From Anaerolineae bacterium (GTDB taxonomy: Bacteria > Chloroflexota > Anaerolineae > Aggregatilineales > Phototrophicaceae): a stretch of 64,000 nucleotides of DNA. This document shows, piece after piece, positions 16,700 to 25,315 of the stretch. The notes below the pieces were generated by a model. The model saw only the letters and a list, made by a program, of their open reading frames with translations. It made no database searches and was not told the origin of the DNA. Each line of letters opens with the position of its first letter. Position 1 is the stretch's first letter. The stretch lies in assembly GCA_022841825.1 (NCBI GenBank), contig JALHQT010000007.1, positions 1 to 64,000 of the forward strand. Reading direction: 5' to 3'. The translations under genes were made by a program, and so were the position numbers.

Positions 16700-18013
16700 T
16701 CACGCCTCGCACACCAGCGCGATCTGCTGCCCGCGCAGGCGCGTCAGAACGATCAGGCGCTCGCCGTCGCCCTTCAGCTTGAGCTGCGGGATGAGCACAT
16801 CGGGCGTGACGGCGGTGCCGCGCTTCTTGACTGTCACGCGCCCGACGCCGCGCACGCGCAGGTACTCACGCAGCCGCTTGACGTTGAACGGCATCCACGC
16901 CTCGATGCGCCAGGCGCGCGCCCAGGGCGTGTCGGGCTTCGTGTCGGTCGAGAAGTAGGCGATGGTCTCGTCGAGCAGCGACCCGCCGCAGAGATGCGCG
17001 ACCTGCTGCACCAGCCCGGCGCGGATGGCGGCGGGGTCGGGTTCGCACAACCACGCGCACGGGTCGGCGAGGGGGGGCAGTGCGTAATCATCAAAAAGTC
17101 TGACGGCTGGCGCGCTGCCGGGCGTCTGGCTGCGTCGCCCGGTCACATCGAGCGTATGGATATCATCGCCGACCAGCAGCACGGCGGCGGGCGGCAGTGA
17201 ATCGACACCCGCAAGCAGGACGTCGTAGGTCAGGTCTGCCTCTTTGAGATCGCCATCGACCGAAACAAAGGTGACTTCCCAACCATCAGCGCAGTAGGGC
17301 TGAAGCTGCGCCAGATCGACACCCGGCGACAGCTTGACCGTGATCTCGTGCGCCCGGAAGCGGCGGATCAACGAGAGCGGCGGGTGATATGCCTCGACAT
17401 CGTAGATACGCCTGCCGTCGGCGGAGCGCCGTCCCGGATCGAAGAAGATATGCTGCGTGTCGGGTAGTGGCTGGTAAACAGCGGCGTCCACCACTTCAAA
17501 CCGCGCATGAAGCCCCAATGCCGCCGCGTTCAGCCGCGCCATCTCAATGCGCAGCGGATCGAGGTCGATACCCGTGACATCACGCCCCGCCGCCGAGTAC
17601 GCCAGGCTATCTGAACCGATCCCGCAGCAGATGTCCAGCAGAGGGTGAAAATTCCCGGACGCAACCTCACCCCCCAACCCCCTCTCCGTAAACGGAGAGG
17701 GGGAGCGAACGCTGCGAGCGGGGGTGAGGTTCCCCGTTCGCCATCGGCGGATCAGCGGGTCGCTCGCCTGCTCCAGCGCGTCGCGCGTGAAGAACATGCG
17801 CGCCGCGTCCGCACCGAACTTGGGGGCGGCGTCGCGCCGCAAGCGCGCCAGCTCCAGCGCCGCGCCCGCCCGCTCGCCGCTGTGATCGCGGCGCAAGCGC
17901 GTGAGCAGGCGCAGCGTGTTGGCATCGCTCAGGTCTTCATGCGCCAGGTCGGCAAGCAGGCGCTCCCCAGCCGGCGCGGTCAGGAAGGCGAGCGTGGGGA
18001 GGGTAAGGGTCAA
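16700..18013 (-). CDS. SAM-dependent methyltransferase with THUMP-like domain
   Basis: A class I methyltransferase of about 437 residues. The SAM-binding motif is LLDICCGIGSDSLAY followed by the acidic GIDLDP. FFDPGRRSADGRR, VKLSPGVDL and a basic C-terminal module (VKKRGTAVTPD) match a THUMP-like methyltransferase family whose substrate may be RNA. Just before the SAM motif the frame runs through an inserted palindromic repeat (17663-17731) that adds about 25 residues (such as SPSPFTERGLGGEV). The start is uncertain: a TTG at 18013 lies 9 bases after the SH3 gene's stop. The longer frame to 18121 overlaps that gene and is rejected. Confidence 0.82.
   Translation of the reverse strand: MTLTLPTLAFLTAPAGERLLADLAHEDLSDANTLRLLTRLRRDHSGERAGAALELARLRRDAAPKFGADAARMFFTRDALEQASDPLIRRWRTGNLTPARSVRSPSPFTERGLGGEVASGNFHPLLDICCGIGSDSLAYSAAGRDVTGIDLDPLRIEMARLNAAALGLHARFEVVDAAVYQPLPDTQHIFFDPGRRSADGRRIYDVEAYHPPLSLIRRFRAHEITVKLSPGVDLAQLQPYCADGWEVTFVSVDGDLKEADLTYDVLLAGVDSLPPAAVLLVGDDIHTLDVTGRRSQTPGSAPAVRLFDDYALPPLADPCAWLCEPDPAAIRAGLVQQVAHLCGGSLLDETIAYFSTDTKPDTPWARAWRIEAWMPFNVKRLREYLRVRGVGRVTVKKRGTAVTPDVLIPQLKLKGDGERLIVLTRLRGQQIALVCEA
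17663..17731. repeat. Nested palindromic repeat inside a coding sequence
   Basis: Outer arms AACCTCACCCCC (17663-17674) and GGGGGTGAGGTT (17720-17731) enclose an inner 12-bp stem, CCCCCTCTCCGT (17678-17689) with ACGGAGAGGGGG (17692-17703). The same core occurs at 103-196. It lies in frame in the methyltransferase gene without a stop codon. Confidence 0.8.
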
Positions 18014-18021
18014 ACCGCATT

Positions 18022-18837
18022 TTATCCCGTCACGGGCAGGCTGTTGATCGGCACGCTGGGGCGGAGGTACAGGGCGTTCACCCAGCCCGACGCGCCCGCC
18101 GGAATGCTGATGTAGACCCACTGCCCGCTGGCGTTGCGCCCGCCCAGGTTGACGACCTGCCCCGCCGTCAGACGGGTGATGATGCCAAACGTTGCGCCGG
18201 GACCGTAGCGCATGTTGAGGAATCCGGCGGTCACGGTGCCGTAGGGACCCGTCGGCGTCGGACCGCCACCCTGCCCCGGATCGGTCACGGGCAGCGTCAT
18301 GACATCGACATTGGTGACGATGAAACCACGATTGACCCAGCCGGTCACGCCGCCGGGGATGGCGACATTCAGCCAGCTCCCGTCAAAGTTGCGCCCCAGG
18401 ATGCTGACGCCGTCGTCACGCCCCAACACGCCGACTTCCGGGAAGCCGACGCCTGGACCCGAACGCACGTTGAGGAAGAAGGCGTGGACGCTGCCACTGG
18501 CACCCGTGCCCTGAACGACGACGGGCAGCGACGTCAGCGCGACGCTCGACGAGACGTAGGTTGAACGCACCCAGCCAATGATGCCGCCGGGCAGCGAGAT
18601 CTGCACCCACGACGTATCGGCGTTGCGCCCGTTCAGCCCGACGTTGGCACCCGCGTCGATGCGGGTGATGACCGGGAAGCCGACGCCAGGTCCCTGGCGC
18701 ACGTTCAGCCGCCCGACATTGGTGATGAGTCCGGTCGCGCTTTGCGCCGCCGCGATCATCATTGGCATCACCAGCATCAGCAGGGCAAACAACAGCGCGG
18801 CGCGGCGCGGCAATCTGCGAAACAAGCGGGTGTTCAT
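18022..18837 (-). CDS. Secreted protein with three bacterial SH3 domains
   Basis: A 271-residue exported protein. The signal peptide (FRRLPRRAALLFALLMLV) ends near MIAAAQSA. Three SH3b repeats follow, each with an NVRxGPG-type motif: LNVRQGPGVGFPVI, LNVRSGPGVGFPEV and LNMRYGPGATFGII, plus WV or GWV strands. Such modules bind cell-wall or surface ligands. No catalytic domain is attached. The start at 18837 follows AGGGAGCTG; the upstream ATG is unsupported. It lies just upstream of the methyltransferase and may be cotranscribed with it. Confidence 0.88.
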   Translation of the reverse strand: MNTRLFRRLPRRAALLFALLMLVMPMMIAAAQSATGLITNVGRLNVRQGPGVGFPVITRIDAGANVGLNGRNADTSWVQISLPGGIIGWVRSTYVSSSVALTSLPVVVQGTGASGSVHAFFLNVRSGPGVGFPEVGVLGRDDGVSILGRNFDGSWLNVAIPGGVTGWVNRGFIVTNVDVMTLPVTDPGQGGGPTPTGPYGTVTAGFLNMRYGPGATFGIITRLTAGQVVNLGGRNASGQWVYISIPAGASGWVNALYLRPSVPINSLPVTG

Positions 18838-18981
18838 GGTCAGCTCCCTTTTGGCAGGCATTTTGCACTCATTGTAACAGAAACCGAACAACGCAGACGC
18901 AAAGACATCATTGAAACACGGAGGCGCGAAGAATACGGAGGTACGCCAAGGGTTGAATCGCAGTCCCCGTCGCGTTCAATA

Positions 18982-20373
18982 TTAAATCACACCCTGCTCA
19001 TCCAGCTTATCGAGTTCTTGCGTGATGACGTTCTCCAGGCTTTTGATGTTCCCGTAGCGCCATGTGGACAGCTCCGGCGCGGCATCGCCCCCATCCCGCT
19101 GTACGAGGATCAGCGGGCGACCACTGCCCCACGCCAGTCCGACCTGCAAATAGACCAGCGGGTCACTCCGCGTCAGATCAGCGACGACGACCTGTGCGCT
19201 GGTGATGCGTTCGCGCGCCTGGTCGAGCAGCTCGTCCGTCAGCGGATCCTCGATCCGCTCGCACAGCAGCCCCCGCGCATGGATCGGCGTCTGGATGCCA
19301 TAGTAGAAGGCGTCTTCCAGATCGAGCGCGGCGGGTAGGATGACGAAGGCGTGCGGCTTGACCGTGACGGGCGCGGCAGTTGGCAGCGCGGAGGCTTGCC
19401 TGGACATGATGAGGCGATACCTGCCGGGGTCGTCGGTCGCCCGCCAGCGCGCCGCGAACTCCGGCAGCGCGAGCGCGTTCTCGGCGATGTAGTTGCGGAT
19501 ACGCTCGACGCGCGCGTCGTCTCGTTCGACCAGCGTGATGCGTTCCAGCGCGGGCGGTGCTTCCCCCGCGTCGAAGGCGTCCAGATAGCCGCGTATCTGG
19601 TAGAGCGTCGCTTCGTTCTCGTCCAGGCTGGTGCCGGGACCGTTGATGGTCATGAGCAGGTGGCGGGTCTGCGGCGCGAGCTGCGCCAACCCGCGAAGGG
19701 TGGTCGTGCCGAGTTCGCGCACCGCCTCGTAGCCAAAGTGCCGCAGCCGCGCGCTGCCGACGTACATCGCCTGCGGCACGCCGAGCGACCCCGCGCTTTC
19801 AACCAGCACACAGGTGCCGCGCTGCGGGCTGATCTGGTCGATGGTCACGCCCGCCTGGCTCGTCAGACGGTGGGCGACGGCGCCAGCAGCGCCATTATGA
19901 CTGGCGGAGAACTTGAGCGCCGCCACATCGCCCTTGTACTCGGTGATGTCACCGCGCACCAGTTCGAGCGTCAGGGCGCGTTCGTCCCCCACCCCGACCT
20001 TGCCCTTCAAGCCCTCCAGGAAGCGTGGCGAAAGCTTCGCCCGCAGCCCGGCGCGGCAGTCCTCGTACTGGATGTTCGCCAACCGCGACCAGGCATCGCC
20101 TGCCAGCAGGACGGGGAAAAGCGGGCGGCGCAGACGTTCGGCGAGCAGGATTTCGCGTTCGACCCAATCGGACTCCTGGGCTTCCGGCGACATGACGACG
20201 ATGAACGCCGCGCAAGCCGTGATGCTCTCCTCGATCTCTTTCCACCAGCGGGCGCTGGGCTGCAAACGCACCTCGTCCATCCAGACGAGGCAGCCTTCCG
20301 CCTCCAGCAGGGCGCGCAGATAGCGCGCGAAGTCGATATTCTGTTTGCTGTACGAGATGAAAATGTGGCTCAT
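18982..20373 (-). CDS. TIR domain protein with macro-like and deoxyribosyltransferase-like domains
   Basis: A 463-residue cytoplasmic protein of three parts. Residues 1-130 are a TIR domain (FISYSKQNIDFARYL, VWMDEVRLQPSARWWKEIEE, FIVVMSPEAQESDWVEREI). Residues about 145-310 look macro-like (LVRGDITEYKGDVAAL, PQAMYVGSARLRHFGYEAV, NGPGTSLDENEA). Residues about 340-450 resemble the nucleoside deoxyribosyltransferase fold (FYYGIQTPIHARGLLCERIE, VVVADLTRSDPLVYLQVG). TIR domains often cleave NAD and macro domains bind ADP-ribose, so a defence or signalling role is plausible. In related proteins the last motif reads YLEVG; here Gln410 replaces the expected Glu. The usual TIR catalytic Glu could not be placed by hand (Arg42 is near). 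No partner gene is adjacent. Confidence 0.78.
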   Translation of the reverse strand: MSHIFISYSKQNIDFARYLRALLEAEGCLVWMDEVRLQPSARWWKEIEESITACAAFIVVMSPEAQESDWVEREILLAERLRRPLFPVLLAGDAWSRLANIQYEDCRAGLRAKLSPRFLEGLKGKVGVGDERALTLELVRGDITEYKGDVAALKFSASHNGAAGAVAHRLTSQAGVTIDQISPQRGTCVLVESAGSLGVPQAMYVGSARLRHFGYEAVRELGTTTLRGLAQLAPQTRHLLMTINGPGTSLDENEATLYQIRGYLDAFDAGEAPPALERITLVERDDARVERIRNYIAENALALPEFAARWRATDDPGRYRLIMSRQASALPTAAPVTVKPHAFVILPAALDLEDAFYYGIQTPIHARGLLCERIEDPLTDELLDQARERITSAQVVVADLTRSDPLVYLQVGLAWGSGRPLILVQRDGGDAAPELSTWRYGNIKSLENVITQELDKLDEQGVI

Positions 20374-20418
20374 GGACGCCGATTATGGCGCGAAGACGCG
20401 CAGAATCGCAAACGCTGG

Positions 20419-21090
20419 CTAGCCCTCCGGCATGGGCGAGCCGAAGTAGCCGCTGACCCCTGCGACTTCGAGCGCGAACTCACCCGGCTGACCCTGTAGA
20501 ATGAACGCCATGCCGACCACGCGCGTCGTGTCGAGCGGCGGCGCGTCAATCGGGTCGCCAAAGAAGCGCGGGTCGAGCGTCTCAAAGTCGAGGCGCTGCA
20601 TCTGCCAGACGCCCGCCTCGGTCTCGAAGTCGAAAAAGTGGTTGACGCGGCGATTGTGGACATCGACCAGGTAGAAGCTGTACTGCCTGCCATCGCCGCA
20701 CACCTCGAGGTCAATGCCGAGCCAGTCGCTGAGGTCTGCCGGGCGGAAGCGCGCTTGCAGCGAGGCGAAGCCGCCGTTGTTCTCCAAACTCAGCGTGCCC
20801 GTGAACAAGCCAGTGCCGTACTCGGTCGGCTGGAAGCCGCTGGCGCTGACACCGCCCATCACGTCGTCATCGACATTCGACCAGAAGTTGAAAGCGCGCT
20901 CCTCGCGGAAATCGAAGAGCGGGAAGATACCATCCGGCGGCTCGGCGTCGAGCGGGCGGCGCGCGTCGGGATCGTAGCTTTCGGCGCAGGTGGGTGGCAC
21001 TGCCGGGGTCGGCGCGAGTGTGGCAGTTTGTGCCTGGACGCTGGCGGACATGGCGAACAGCAGCGCAGCGATGGCGATCAGGCGGGGCAT
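20419..21090 (-). CDS. Secreted CIA30-family protein
   Basis: A 223-residue exported protein with signal peptide LIAIAALLFAMSASVQAQ and a CIA30-like domain. The hallmark is WSNVDDDVMGGVSASGF followed by FTGTLSLENNGGFASLQ. CIA30 is named for a mitochondrial complex I assembly factor. The bacterial secreted versions are carbohydrate-binding-like beta sandwiches of unknown role. The protein is complete, and two Cys at about residues 35 and 132 might form a disulphide. Confidence 0.87.
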   Translation of the reverse strand: MPRLIAIAALLFAMSASVQAQTATLAPTPAVPPTCAESYDPDARRPLDAEPPDGIFPLFDFREERAFNFWSNVDDDVMGGVSASGFQPTEYGTGLFTGTLSLENNGGFASLQARFRPADLSDWLGIDLEVCGDGRQYSFYLVDVHNRRVNHFFDFETEAGVWQMQRLDFETLDPRFFGDPIDAPPLDTTRVVGMAFILQGQPGEFALEVAGVSGYFGSPMPEG

Positions 21091-21162
21091 GGGCGAGTTC
21101 TCCTGCGTGTAATTACACCTATTTCACCGCAGCAAGATAAACTCCGCGTGAAAGGAGACTGA

Positions 21163-21804
21163 TCATCCGCCTGCTTCGTGTTTCGCCAGCAGCGACTCAT
21201 AGTAGTCGCGGGCGCGGATGGCGACAGGCGCGCTCAGGTAGCGCCGCAAGTCGTCGGCTCCTTTGTGCCGCGCCAGGTCGAAGCGGAACATCTCCATCAC
21301 GTTGACACGCTCTCCCACGTAGGGCATGTAATCGACGACATCGCCAGCACGCAGGCTGCCCTCTTGCAGCACGCGGCAGTAAACGCCGGGGCGCGCCGCT
21401 TGCGTGAACTTTTTGACGAACTGTGGATCGCCCATGCGTGTCGCCAGAGTGACGCACGGTACACGCGGCGAAGTCACTTGCAGCACGACGCTCCCGATGC
21501 TAAAGGTATCTCCAACACTCCAGATCGCGCTTTCCGCCCCGGCGACCGTCAGGTTTTCCCCAAAGATGCCGGGTGTGAGCAGCCGACCCAGCGCGCCCTC
21601 CCACCAGGCGTAATCCTCGACGGTGTAGACGTAGACCGCCTGATCAACGCCGCCGTGATTGGCAGTATCGACGATAACATCTCCCTGCAATCCCAGTTTC
21701 GTCACGGGGACAGCATCCTGCGTCGGCTGCTTGAAGATTCCCGATGATCCGGATTTGGCGGCAATAGGCTGCGCCTTGCCAACATTCACTCTGAAGAGCT
21801 GCAT
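21163..21804 (-). CDS. MOSC domain protein
   Basis: A 213-residue MOSC-domain protein of the YiiM type, a family that binds molybdenum cofactor or handles sulfur on reduced substrates. Visible motifs are GLQGDVIVDTANHGG, TPGIFGENLTVAG and SPRVPCVTLATRMG, the last with the conserved Cys. The start at 21804 follows AGAGG. It lies 32 bases downstream of the macro-like gene on the same strand, so cotranscription is possible. Its electron partner is not encoded here. Confidence 0.9.
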   Translation of the reverse strand: MQLFRVNVGKAQPIAAKSGSSGIFKQPTQDAVPVTKLGLQGDVIVDTANHGGVDQAVYVYTVEDYAWWEGALGRLLTPGIFGENLTVAGAESAIWSVGDTFSIGSVVLQVTSPRVPCVTLATRMGDPQFVKKFTQAARPGVYCRVLQEGSLRAGDVVDYMPYVGERVNVMEMFRFDLARHKGADDLRRYLSAPVAIRARDYYESLLAKHEAGG

Positions 21805-21836
21805 GGCAGTAACCTCTGTCGCTTTATGTGGATTGT

Positions 21837-22265
21837 TCACGCATACAACAGCACCTCAAGCTCCACGCGCGCCAGCCAGTACGCCATCGCGTCGGCAATG
21901 GGCGGCAGCTCCTCTGGCGTACACAGCCCCGCCAGCGCCACGCTTGTGATCCCCTCTAATCGGTAGTCGCGCGCCAGCCGCAGCGCCACATTCTGTGCAT
22001 GGCGGGTGCGCGCCGGACCGACCGACGACTCGCGGATGACCAGGAAGCCCAGCCAGGGGACGCTTTCCCGCCACAGCCACAGCATCCCCGGCGTGATGCG
22101 CCCCGCCCGGCACGCCTTGCCGAAGGCTGAGAACGCCGCCGGATAGCGCTGCATCAGCGCCATTTGCAGCGGCTGCACCTCCGCCCGCCCGCGCGCGTTG
22201 TAGCCAAACGCCAACACCTGCGCAGAAGTCGAAAGCGGATCGCCGGAAACGCGCGTGAAGGTCAT
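21837..22265 (-). CDS. Degenerate macro-domain-like protein
   Basis: A 142-residue protein whose pattern follows macro domains of the DarG/ADP-ribose-binding type. It begins VSGDPLSTSAQVLAFGYNARG, where macro domains have GDI...VN..N..G. It continues MALMQRYPAAFSAFGKACRAG and RITPGMLWLW, and ends ITSVALAGLCTPEELPPIADA. The Gly-rich phosphate loop normally seen near the end (LGCGxGGLxW) is missing, so ADP-ribose binding may be lost or changed. Its ATG overlaps the stop of the upstream serine hydrolase gene as ATGA, so translation is probably coupled. Family call is by eye and moderate. Confidence 0.65.
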   Translation of the reverse strand: MTFTRVSGDPLSTSAQVLAFGYNARGRAEVQPLQMALMQRYPAAFSAFGKACRAGRITPGMLWLWRESVPWLGFLVIRESSVGPARTRHAQNVALRLARDYRLEGITSVALAGLCTPEELPPIADAMAYWLARVELEVLLYA

Positions 22266-24088
22266 GGCGAATTCACCACCGGCGTCGGCAGCGGGGCGTC
22301 GCCCTGGATGAGCTGGTCGATCAGCGGCAGCGCGTACTGCTCGCAGGCATCGGAGACTTCGCCCTCGCGGATGGCAGGCATCGGCGCATCGGGGTTGTAG
22401 TAGTTGTAGACTGTCCGCGAGATCTCGGCGATCAGCGGGAACGACTCGCCGAAGTCCATCCAGACCGGGTTATGCACCGCCACGACCAGCACATATGCCC
22501 CGCCCGGCGTGATGACGATGCCCGCGTCGCCGTGCGTGTCGTCGATCCAGCCGTGCTTGTGCGCGACGACCGTCCCCTCCGGCACGCCCATCTCGATCAG
22601 CGCGTTGATGCGGTTGTTGCTCATCGTGTTGATGATCTGGCGGCATTCGGCGGGTGAGTAGTCATCCGGGTACGCCGTCAGCAGCGGACCGCCCTGATCG
22701 ACGGCGCAGGTGTAGATGCTGCCCAGCAGCCCGCCCAGCTCATCGACCGTCATCTGGTTCGACGTATCGGGCGTGGTCGCGGTCTGGTCGGCGTCGGTGG
22801 TCGGCAAGCGGACGGGTTCAGGCGTCATCCGGTCGTCGGGGAAGTAGGGCGCGGCGATGAACGTGTCATCCATGCCTAAGCCGCGCAGCCGCTCCGTCAC
22901 CAGCGATGCACCTGTGTAGGGGCTGCCGCCGCCGATCAGCGTTAGCATGTCATTGGTCGAGGTATTTTCGCTGCACACCATCGCCTCGGCGATCTCGAAT
23001 GCCTCGGCGTTGTCCGGCGCGTTGTCGAGCATGCCGTAAAACTCGGTCAGAATGGCGATCTTATTGAGACTCATGCCGCTGTAGGCGGTCTCGCTGCCGA
23101 ACGAGAGCGCCTCGTTCGTCTGGAGGTCGAGCAGGTAGAGCGTGCCCAGGCGGCTGGTCGCCGGGTCGAAGCCACGACCGAGCATCAGGTTCCACAACTG
23201 GTCGCCCAACGCCGCGAAGCCGGGACTGAGCGGTGCGCTTGTCCCACCGAGGAGCTGCGCCGCCTGCACGACCGAAGGCGTCGGCGTCAGCGTTGGCAGG
23301 TTGAACTGCGTCTGGCTGATGCTGGGCAGGCTGAAGCGGTCACCCGTGTATTCGAGCAGGTCCGCCTGCACCCAACCGAAGCCATTGGGCGAATTGGCGA
23401 AGCGAATCTGCACCCAGGGAAGCTGTGTATGCCACGCGGTAACCGCATAGCCTTCGCCCGCCCGCCCAACACCGAGGCGCGGGAATTCGACGCCGGGACC
23501 GTAGCGGATATTGATTTCGCCCAGCACGACGCCGATGACGGACGAATCGAGCGTGGGCGACGGCATCAGCGTGGGCGTAGCGCTCACGCCTGCCGCCTCT
23601 CCCCCTGGGAGAGGGGTGGAGAGGGCTGCATTGCCGGCTGCACCTGCGGGCGTCTCTGGCAGCGGTGTGCCGAGGAGGACGGGCGTGGCGGTGCCAGGGC
23701 TGCCGCTCACACCGCCGCCATTCTGGATGAGCCACGCGCCCGGCACGAAGACGCCGTTGGGCAGCGTCGCCCAGGTGCTGTCGAGCGCGTAGGCAGTTAC
23801 GTTGGTGATGCCGCCGTCCGTCGTGACCAGATCGCGGAAGACCCAGCCGATGGGCTGGCGGGTCGCCGGGTCGCCCAGCAGCAGCCAGGGGAACTCCGCC
23901 GCCTGCGCCAGCACCGGGTAGCGCGTGCCGCTGGCGATCTGCCCGACCGAAGCCGTATCAGTGCCGATGCCGACGCGCAGATTCGCCTGCCCAACGGCTT
24001 CGGCGGTCACGGTCGGTGTCTGCGCCAGCGCGGGCAGCGCCAGGGCGATGAGGAGCAAGACGGGGAGCAGAATATAGAGTCGTCGCAT
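22262..24088 (-). CDS. Secreted beta-lactamase-like serine hydrolase with SH3 domains
   Basis: A 608-residue exported protein. After a signal peptide (ILLPVLLLIALALPALA) come SH3b-like modules at about 30-90 and 180-250 (INIRYGPGVEFPRL), a Pro/Thr linker, then a class A beta-lactamase-like domain from about 290. Its catalytic motifs are SxxK at Ser340-Lys343, STN at 377-379 (SDN position) and KHG at 511-513 (KTG position). It may act on peptidoglycan or a peptide; a true antibiotic resistance role is not implied. Part of the linker (about residues 154-166) is encoded by a CTCTCCC hairpin repeat. It is translationally coupled to the macro-like gene. Confidence 0.87.
   Translation of the reverse strand: MRRLYILLPVLLLIALALPALAQTPTVTAEAVGQANLRVGIGTDTASVGQIASGTRYPVLAQAAEFPWLLLGDPATRQPIGWVFRDLVTTDGGITNVTAYALDSTWATLPNGVFVPGAWLIQNGGGVSGSPGTATPVLLGTPLPETPAGAAGNAALSTPLPGGEAAGVSATPTLMPSPTLDSSVIGVVLGEINIRYGPGVEFPRLGVGRAGEGYAVTAWHTQLPWVQIRFANSPNGFGWVQADLLEYTGDRFSLPSISQTQFNLPTLTPTPSVVQAAQLLGGTSAPLSPGFAALGDQLWNLMLGRGFDPATSRLGTLYLLDLQTNEALSFGSETAYSGMSLNKIAILTEFYGMLDNAPDNAEAFEIAEAMVCSENTSTNDMLTLIGGGSPYTGASLVTERLRGLGMDDTFIAAPYFPDDRMTPEPVRLPTTDADQTATTPDTSNQMTVDELGGLLGSIYTCAVDQGGPLLTAYPDDYSPAECRQIINTMSNNRINALIEMGVPEGTVVAHKHGWIDDTHGDAGIVITPGGAYVLVVAVHNPVWMDFGESFPLIAEISRTVYNYYNPDAPMPAIREGEVSDACEQYALPLIDQLIQGDAPLPTPVVNSP
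23597..23613. repeat. CTCTCCC/GGGAGAG hairpin in a coding linker
   Basis: CTCTCCC (23597-23603) pairs with GGGAGAG (23607-23613) and is followed by GGGGTGGAGAGGGC. It matches the core of the repeats at 103-196 and 17678-17703. It encodes part of the Pro/Thr/Gly linker of the SH3-serine hydrolase gene. Confidence 0.6.
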
Positions 24089-24108
24089 AGGTACCCAGTG
24101 AAGACTGG

Positions 24109-24176
24109 AACCGCGACGACGCGATGTGCGCGAAGAATAAAGCGCTGATCTTCGCGTTCTCCGCGCCTTCGCGGTT
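24109..24176. repeat. CGCGAAG-type interrupted palindrome
   Basis: Outer arms AACCGCGA (24109-24116) and TCGCGGTT (24169-24176) and inner arms CGCGAAGA (24129-24136) and TCTTCGCG (24149-24156) form a hairpin. The right side consists of roughly 8-bp-spaced CGCGAAG-like units. A half-related stretch lies at about 18930-18950. It occupies the gap before the serine hydrolase gene. Confidence 0.65.
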
Positions 24177-24212
24177 CAATTTGCTGAATATGCGGCAGTA
24201 TAGCACAGGGGG

Positions 24213-25106
24213 TCAGGCGCTCTGCCCGCCGTGTTCCCGACGAATCGTCTCCAGCAGCGCGCGGATCTTCGCCTGGTCATCCTCACGGTAGCCGTCGAAG
24301 TTGACCGGGTCGGCGGCGTAATCGACCGCGAAGTCGAAGAAACTGCCGCTCTCAACCGTCCGTGTGTACGCCTCCTGGAGATCGAGTGGCGCAAAATCTG
24401 CCCCCAACAGTGGAACACGCAGGACGAGCAGTTCCTCATCCACACCAATCCCGTAGTGTTCAACTTTGCCGTCGCTCGGCGTCGGCTGTGGAATGTCTAT
24501 CGTGATATTGTAAGGAAATGTGCCGGACTGACGCTTGCTATAATCCGGGATCAACGGATTTGCGGCTGGCATTTGATGCAGGTAATCGATCTCGATCAGG
24601 GCTACGCCGCTTTCCAGCGTTTGCTGTCGTTTGCTGCTGTATTGACGATACCCATCGCTCGGCGGCTTGTTCGCGGGCGACAGCAGCTCAATGCGCGTCA
24701 CAGGGCGTCCGGGAAGCTGCCCCATCTCTTGTCGATAGATGACAATCCCAACCATCTCATCATCCGGGTCGGCAACCAGCACACGACCGGGATAGACCGA
24801 AATTGGAGCAGCCAAAGATGCATTGGCAGGTGTCGTGCTGCGAGAGACAGGGGCTTTCTGCACAACCGTGACATCGGGGCGAACGATGCGCCCGCCGCCA
24901 TCTCCCAACCATGTGAGCGGTGTAATCTGCAGCGACTTTTCGGCGACTGCGTAGTAGCCTTCTGGCAGCGTTTTCGCCAGCACGCGCCGCAGATCGATGA
25001 TGTGCTCAGCGTGAAAGCTCTCCCAGCCGCCGCCCTCCTGCTGAAGATAGCTGTTCAGATGGGCGTTGATGCCGGGATAGAGATTGGTTTTCGAGTGGAT
25101 GGGCAT
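24213..25106 (-). CDS. DUF4058 family protein
   Basis: A 297-residue protein matching the DUF4058 pattern: an N-terminal YPGINAHLNSYLQ, WESFHAEHIIDLRRVLAKTL, PEGYYAVAEKSL, a PDVTVV strand and RIELLSPANKPP. The last resembles a nuclease-like core (related to PD-(D/E)XK folds). The C-terminal half contains PYNITIDIPQPTP and LPLLGADFAPLDLQEAY-like text. Function is unknown. Start 25106 gives the family-typical N-terminus, although its ribosome binding site is weak; the frame is open to 25175. Confidence 0.82.
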   Translation of the reverse strand: MPIHSKTNLYPGINAHLNSYLQQEGGGWESFHAEHIIDLRRVLAKTLPEGYYAVAEKSLQITPLTWLGDGGGRIVRPDVTVVQKAPVSRSTTPANASLAAPISVYPGRVLVADPDDEMVGIVIYRQEMGQLPGRPVTRIELLSPANKPPSDGYRQYSSKRQQTLESGVALIEIDYLHQMPAANPLIPDYSKRQSGTFPYNITIDIPQPTPSDGKVEHYGIGVDEELLVLRVPLLGADFAPLDLQEAYTRTVESGSFFDFAVDYAADPVNFDGYREDDQAKIRALLETIRREHGGQSA

Positions 25107-25315
25107 ACGCTGGTTCTCTCGCACCGTGCCTTGGCTACGACTATAGCACAGTTGCACGACCTCAGCGCAGGGCAAGCGCGTGGTTGGCGTCCAGCGCGCG
25201 ACGGGACGAATGACCTATGCTCAGAAGAGATGCCTTACCCAACACGACCCGGCAATCCGAGGTAGAATCAAAGTTGGGTTTTTACAAATTTCATCATTCG
25301 TGAGGAGCATCGTCC

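Noticed and set aside
16700-18121. Longer methyltransferase start at 18121
   Set aside because: It would overlap about 100 bases of the SH3 gene and add residues unlike the family. A start near 18013 fits better.
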